Under the pieces are notes generated by a model. It did not search any database and was not told the DNA's origin. It was given only the letters and a program-made list of their open reading frames with translations. From NCBI RefSeq assembly GCF_000276665.1, contig NW_004955402.1, positions 5,442,823-5,506,822 of the forward strand: a stretch of 64,000 nt of DNA, written 5' to 3'. Made by a program: the position numbers and the translations under genes. This document shows positions 59,296 to 64,000 of the stretch, piece after piece. The stretch's first letter is position 1, and each line of letters begins with the position of its first letter. This stretch comes from Chinchilla lanigera (lineage: Eukaryota; Chordata; Mammalia; Rodentia; Chinchillidae).

Positions 59296-59463
59296 CTTTC
59301 TTTCTTTTTTTTTGGCAGCACTGAGATTTGAACCCAGGGCCTTGTGTATGCTAGGAAGCACTTCACCACCGAGCTATACCCTCAGCCATTGAACTTGTGA
59401 TCCTTCTGCCTTAGTCCCCTAAATACCTAGGACTGGGGGTGTGTGCCACCATCCCTTGCTAAT
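59296..59463 (-). mobile_element. B1-dID dimeric SINE (antisense)
   Basis: Plus strand: T-rich tail, GCAGCACTGAGATTTGAACC, CAGGGCCTTGTGTATGCTAG, CACCGAGCTATACCCTCAGC (degenerate ID, reversed), then CTTCTGCCTTAGTCCCCTAA and GTGTGTGCCACCATCCC (B1 5' half, reversed). Read on the minus strand: B1 head then degenerate ID, then A-tail. Near-perfect target duplication TAGTGAATCTTT (59284-59295) versus TAGTAAATCTTT (59464-59475). Confidence 0.85.
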
Positions 59464-59502
59464 TAGTAAATCTTTTGAGCAACACTGGAAAAGCTAGCAT
59501 TC

Positions 59503-60105
59503 TGTGTGTATGTGTGTGTGTGTTTGTTGAGCACATATGTGCATGGCAAATCTCTGTGTGTGCATGAGTATGTGCATATGTATGTGTGTGTTTCTACACA
59601 CCTGTCTATATGAGTGTGTGTCTGTACATATGTGTGTATGAATAGATATCAGTACTTATGTATATAAGTGTTTATATCTATAAATGTATGTGCGTTTGTG
59701 TATCTCTGCATATCTGTGTGACTGTGAATCACACATGGTACCTATGCATGTGCAAGTGTCTATATATGTACATGAGTGTGTACATACATGTGTGATTGCA
59801 CATCTACCCAACATGTACATGTCCATATAAATATGTAGTTATACCTACGTGTCTATACATATGTATAAGGATATGTATCTACATGCAAACGCACACGGTG
59901 TACCTATGTGTGTATGAAGGTGCATCTATATATGCATAGGTCTAGTCTAGACATATGTGTGATGTGTATCTTTATATACTTGTCTATACATGTGTGTCTA
60001 TACATGTCTGAGAGTTTTCTCTATGCATTTTTGCACCTGTGCACGTGTGTGTACATGTGTGCCTGTCTGTGACTTGTGTATCTACAGGTATGCATGTGTC
60101 TTACA
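59503..60105. repeat. ~600-bp degenerate (TG/TATG)n field
   Basis: Continuous variations on TGTGTATG, ACATATGTG, CATGTGTG and TCTATACATG, with no long pure run. Purine-pyrimidine alternation dominates throughout. Probably an aged, expanded (TG)n array with TA and CA transitions. Confidence 0.9.
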
Positions 60106-60239
60106 TGTTAAGGACATGGGCAATGAATCAGGCAAGAGCTGGGCTTAGGGATCTTCCGTGTTTCATCTTAATTGTATGACCATGGGCAAAGTTCTGAAAG
60201 CTTTTTCTTTCAGTCATCTTACCTTCATTTGCATTTATT

Positions 60240-60348
60240 TATTTTGGAGACAGGGTCTCACTAAGTTGCCCTAGCTGGCCTCAAACTCACTATCATCCCA
60301 CCTCATCTCAAAGCAGCCGGAATCCTAGGCATGTGCCACCCCTGCTGT
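60240..60348 (-). mobile_element. B1 SINE (antisense), diverged
   Basis: GGAGACAGGGTCTCACTAAG, TTGCCCTAGCTGGCCTCAAA, GGAATCCTAGGCATGTGCCA. Confidence 0.8.
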
Positions 60349-61605
60349 ACTCAAATTACTTTCTCTTTAATCGGAAATAACAATAATCAATGCCTCGTAG
60401 GTCATCATAAAGGTCGTATTAAAGACGCTGGTAAATCCTGGCTTGTAAGCAACGGGAGAGGCTTGTCACTGTGATCTTCATCGACCTCACCCCCAGCTGC
60501 AGTGCTCACCCCCACGGGACCGGAGGCCGAGACTAGAACAACCCCTTGAGTGGCTCTAGCTGTTCTCTGGAGGGCCAGGACTCCCTTGTCCAGTAGTAGC
60601 CGTTAGATTGCTACCCTCTTTCCTGCCTTTCTGTACAGTCTGGGAAAAACAGGCCCATAGTTCCAGCCATGCCCCAGAGCCTTAGGAAAGGAGTGGACAG
60701 GGGCACTGTGTGCTACTTGTGTCCCTGCTTGAGAAGAGAAGAGTAGTCAGCCTGAGCCTTGGGCCCACAGTGCATCGTTGTATGATCTGTGCCACATTTC
60801 TGTTTATTGCTTACTTTTCTCTCGTTCTTTGGGTGTTTCTAGGACCCCAGATATGAGAAACTGGGTAACTAATAACCTTCCATCAATGACACACTCAGCA
60901 GAGTTTCCCGTCTACTTTATTTCATTGATAATTAGACATTTCAGGTAATATAGTAAGCACCTATGAAACAAAACAAAAGCCAGGGTTTGGACAGTAACCT
61001 TCACCTACCACTTGGCCACTTCCTGCCATTTCAGTATTGTTGACTGTAACGCTGCATGCACAACCATAAGAATTTCTCTTGATCTGGCACAGTTGCTGGG
61101 CCATGGGTGTGTGAATGAATGTTCAACCGCAGGGGAGAGAAACAAACTGTTGGGCGCCTCTACTCTTCACTTTCCTTAGAATGGGATCTGCCTTTCTTCC
61201 AACGCTTGGAATTGGTAGGCTTTTTCACCTTGCACTAATTGAATGAGTGTAACTTGCTATTACATTACACTGCATAATTTTATATTACATAATGTCCTTC
61301 CCCCCAGTGGGGTTTAATTTACATTCTCTGATGGCAGATGATGCTGAGCACTCTTTTCATGCGTATGTGGATTATGTGTGTTCTCTACCATCAGGTGTCT
61401 CTTCATTTCTTTTGATCATTTTTCTGCTGAGTTATGTGTGATTTTCTTATTGGCTTTTGCAGACATGGGCAAGTGATTATATCATCTTGAGCTCATTTCT
61501 GCAACCGTAAGAAAAGTTGAGGATGACACCATAATGTGCATAGGGCTGATGTGGGATGTTTCCATGTGATATTGTAAGCACTGCCACTTCACATCAGAGA
61601 CAATC
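60349..61605. other. Stretch with a possible diverged L1 fragment
   Basis: 61330-61480 (GATGATGCTGAGCACTCTTT, TTTGATCATTTTTCTGC) resembles reversed LINE-1 sequence downstream of the common 3' segment. Insufficient landmarks for a firm call. No gene. Confidence 0.3.
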
Positions 61606-61622
61606 AAAAAGAGGGCATCTCA

Positions 61623-61713
61623 GGGGCTGGGGATTTAGTTCAGCGGCACAGCGCCTGCCTGGCAAGCGCGAGATTGTGAGTTCGACTCCTGGTACTGGAA
61701 AAAAAACAAAAAG
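61623..61713 (+). mobile_element. ID SINE (sense), TSD-flanked
   Basis: GGGGCTGGGGATTTAGTTCA, GCGCCTGCCTGGCAAGCGCG, GAGTTCGACTCCTGGTACTG and an A-rich tail. Target-site duplication AAAAAGAGGGCATCTCA is exact at 61606-61622 and 61714-61730. A few more substitutions than the 54.6-kb copy. Confidence 0.96.
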
Positions 61714-61730
61714 AAAAAGAGGGCATCTCA

Positions 61731-63780
61731 GTCCCTGCTGGGCCTCCCACCTAAGAAGAGACTGATTGTGTTGGAAATCTGCCCCATTTGCTTATCCGTC
61801 TGACTAGTGGAGTCCTACAAGTATTGCTGGACTTTAGGGAATGGAGCAAGTTAAAGAACTCAGATTTCCTTGGGGCAAATAGAGTCTAAGAAAGTAAAAA
61901 GGGAGAAATTCAGTGGAGTCCTTGACAACATGAAGGGGAGAGGCAGAAATCAGTGTAATTATTCTGCTTATCTTTATAGCCAAGTATGTGTTTATGCTTG
62001 ATGTGTGTTAATGGGACTGTGAGGATTTTAAAAATATACCTCATGACACTGAAAACGCAGAGCCAAGCAAAGGAGGCTGTGCTGCTGCAGGAAGCTAGGG
62101 CTGGGGGGCGGGTGCCTGTGGCCGCTGGGTTCCTCTGCTCCTCTGTGCTGGAGTTGCCTTCCGTAGCACTTCGGAGGCGGCTGCAGTCATGCGGAGCAGC
62201 CCCACCGGCCGACGGAGAAAGCGCAGAAGATCTGAAGGACACTAAAACGCCGCGTGGTTAGTGCTTCCTGCCCTTGCGTGGTTTTGAGTGTTTCATCCGA
62301 GCACAGCATCTACTTGGCACAGCAAAGGAGCTGCTTCTGCTCCTGTGGATCTCCCCTGGCTCCCAGAGAGCATTCCTGGAGGAGCCAGAGCAGGCGGGTG
62401 CTACAGTAGCTGACACTGCTGCACTGCAGCATGCCTTCCCTCATCTGTCTCTATCTGTGCTCCAAGTCCCTCTTAGGATTCGGAGGTAAATTTTTCCTAT
62501 TGCTAATCTGAATGCATACTTACAGGAAGTGGCCGTTGTTAGTGGGTATAGCTCTGAACTGGATCCACCTTGAAACAAATCCGCATATGAATTCAACGAG
62601 GGCAACAGGGAAGTTATTCGTTAGTGCATGCTGCCTCTTAAAGTATTTGCCCATTCATGACTCTGCTATGCTAATTATTCTCTCCCTCTGCTCTGGTTTG
62701 AAAGCTATGCTTTTTAGTTTTTAGCAGAAAAATCTGGAAATAAACACAGACAGAGTGTAGCTACAAGGACATCTCACCTTCCTTTCGTCCTTCTCGGTGA
62801 CACCAGTCTGAATTCTTTGCTCTAGGAGCCCAGGCTTGCAGAGTTTGAAAATAGCCGGTAGTTGTTTGTGATGGCAACTTCCATTCAGGGAAAGGTAAAA
62901 GTTTGAACGCTGTCCAATGACAAGAACATTGTGTGCTTATGCTTAGACTTTGAAATTCACAAGTTGTAATTTGTTTTCATGTCAAGAATGACACAGGAAA
63001 GTAGTCAAACAGAATTTGTTTTGTGAGTAACTGTAAAAACAACTGATGACTTAACTTCACTGAAATGAGGTGTTACCGAAATGTCAAAGGGAAGGGGCTG
63101 CCGTAACCCAGCTCACCTCGTTCGAGCTGGGGGGTCCTCCATCGGGTCTGTCCACGAGAGGCTGCACTTCTTGGATCCTTTGAAAACTGACTTTCAGCAG
63201 TGATCTAGATGAGGCCTGAGTTTGGTAATGACCAAGGGTGGGCACAGAAGCAGCAGGAGCTCAGCGAGGCAAGGCTGTTCGATTGGTGAAATGGTTTCAT
63301 CTCTCAGGAGCTTAACAAAGGGTGCACTTAAAGCTTCAGAAGAGACTGTTTCCCACGTGTGTCACCTGCCTCATCCTGAGGGCCATGGGGCAACCCAGCA
63401 CCTTTCCTGCCAACTCCTTGGTTGCTAATATCTCTATATTCTTTTTTTTTCCCTGACCATAACTTTCTAAAACAATACTATTATCTGGGAGATGTACCCT
63501 AGGGTATGATATTTGGAGTATTATTCCTATATTTGCAGCACATTCTATTTTCTTTTAAATGTCTGATTCTGAAGTATTTCTTCTAGTTTTTCAATAAATG
63601 CAGAAGTTTTTTTTGCAGAGCTATTAAAAATGGTTTTTCATACTGAAAGTCACAAAGAAAATAGACCCCTCTGCACGAAGCCGTTAGCTTTGGAATAAAT
63701 CCTGGTAGAATGTACCTTTTGGTAGGCAACTGTCGGAAACTACCAAAAATAAAGATCTTGCACCTAGATATTATTTGAAC
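61731..63780. other. Unassigned stretch
   Basis: A GC-moderate segment near 62080-62270 has opposed open frames and no splice or promoter structure. Nothing else recognised. Confidence 0.35.
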
Positions 63781-63784
63781 CTAT

Positions 63785-63930
63785 AGTTTTACTCATGTTT
63801 TATATGGAAGGACATTGGGACTTAGCAAGGTCAGGAACTGTTCATAATTAAACCGCAAATGGCAGAGCAAACAGGGAACACAAACCGAAATGTGGACACT
63901 TGGCTGAGAGCATTCTCTGAGCAAACTTCC
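63785..63930 (+). repeat. MIR fragment
   Basis: GACATTGGGACTTAGCAAGG, TCAGGAACTGTTCATAATTA, GCAAATGGCAGAGCAAACAG fits MIR 'aaactgaggc...aagtaacttgcc...aagtggcagagc'. Diverged. Confidence 0.5.
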
Positions 63931-64000
63931 AATCCCAGCGGCAGGGACGGAGCACTTGTTGCCGTCTAGTGGCAGCGCTTGCTCGGGCATGTGTGGTGAG

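Overview
This window is mammalian nuclear DNA, almost certainly from a rodent, and is nearly all non-coding. The host call rests on repeats. Three young tRNA-derived ID SINEs (about 51.1, 54.6 and 61.6 kb) each sit between perfect 15-17 bp target-site duplications. There are several 7SL-derived B1 SINEs, at least one B1 joined to a degenerate ID unit, LINE-1 3' ends, MaLR-type LTRs, and old mammal-wide repeats (MIR, L2, MER2, MER5A, L1M). The ID sequence differs from the mouse/rat type; I suspect a beaver-like (castorimorph) rodent, but that is a guess. One 100-base N gap lies at 5359-5458.

The only strong sign of a gene is a CpG island at about 16.03-18.67 kb. It contains Sp1-type GC boxes, an NRF1-like site, a 40-bp alternating purine-pyrimidine tract and a consensus 5' splice site after position 17062. 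I read this as promoter plus first exon of a plus-strand gene whose body lies mostly to the right. One well-formed candidate internal exon is at 33917-34149. It has stops in all three frames, so if real it is 5'-UTR or lncRNA sequence. I could not identify the gene and see no convincing protein-coding exon anywhere.

Layout: 0-4 kb, decayed mariner-like transposase tail, MIR, microsatellites and unexplained sequence. 4-5.4 kb, a 5'-inverted LINE-1, a hAT-like fragment and the N gap. 5.5-16 kb, old repeats plus a second LINE-1 3' end. 16-18.7 kb, CpG-island promoter. 18.7-64 kb, presumed first intron(s), with L2, MIR, B1, MaLR LTRs, L1M, MER2, MER5A, the three ID insertions, large microsatellites and a roughly 600-bp degenerate (TG/TA)n field.

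No operon, CRISPR array, phage, structural RNA gene or novel multi-gene system is present. The most interesting unexplained items are a pair of diverged ~280-bp direct repeats 1.4 kb apart (about 43.05 and 44.45 kb), the candidate UTR exon, the Z-DNA-prone tract in the promoter, and several compact palindromes and tandem duplications.
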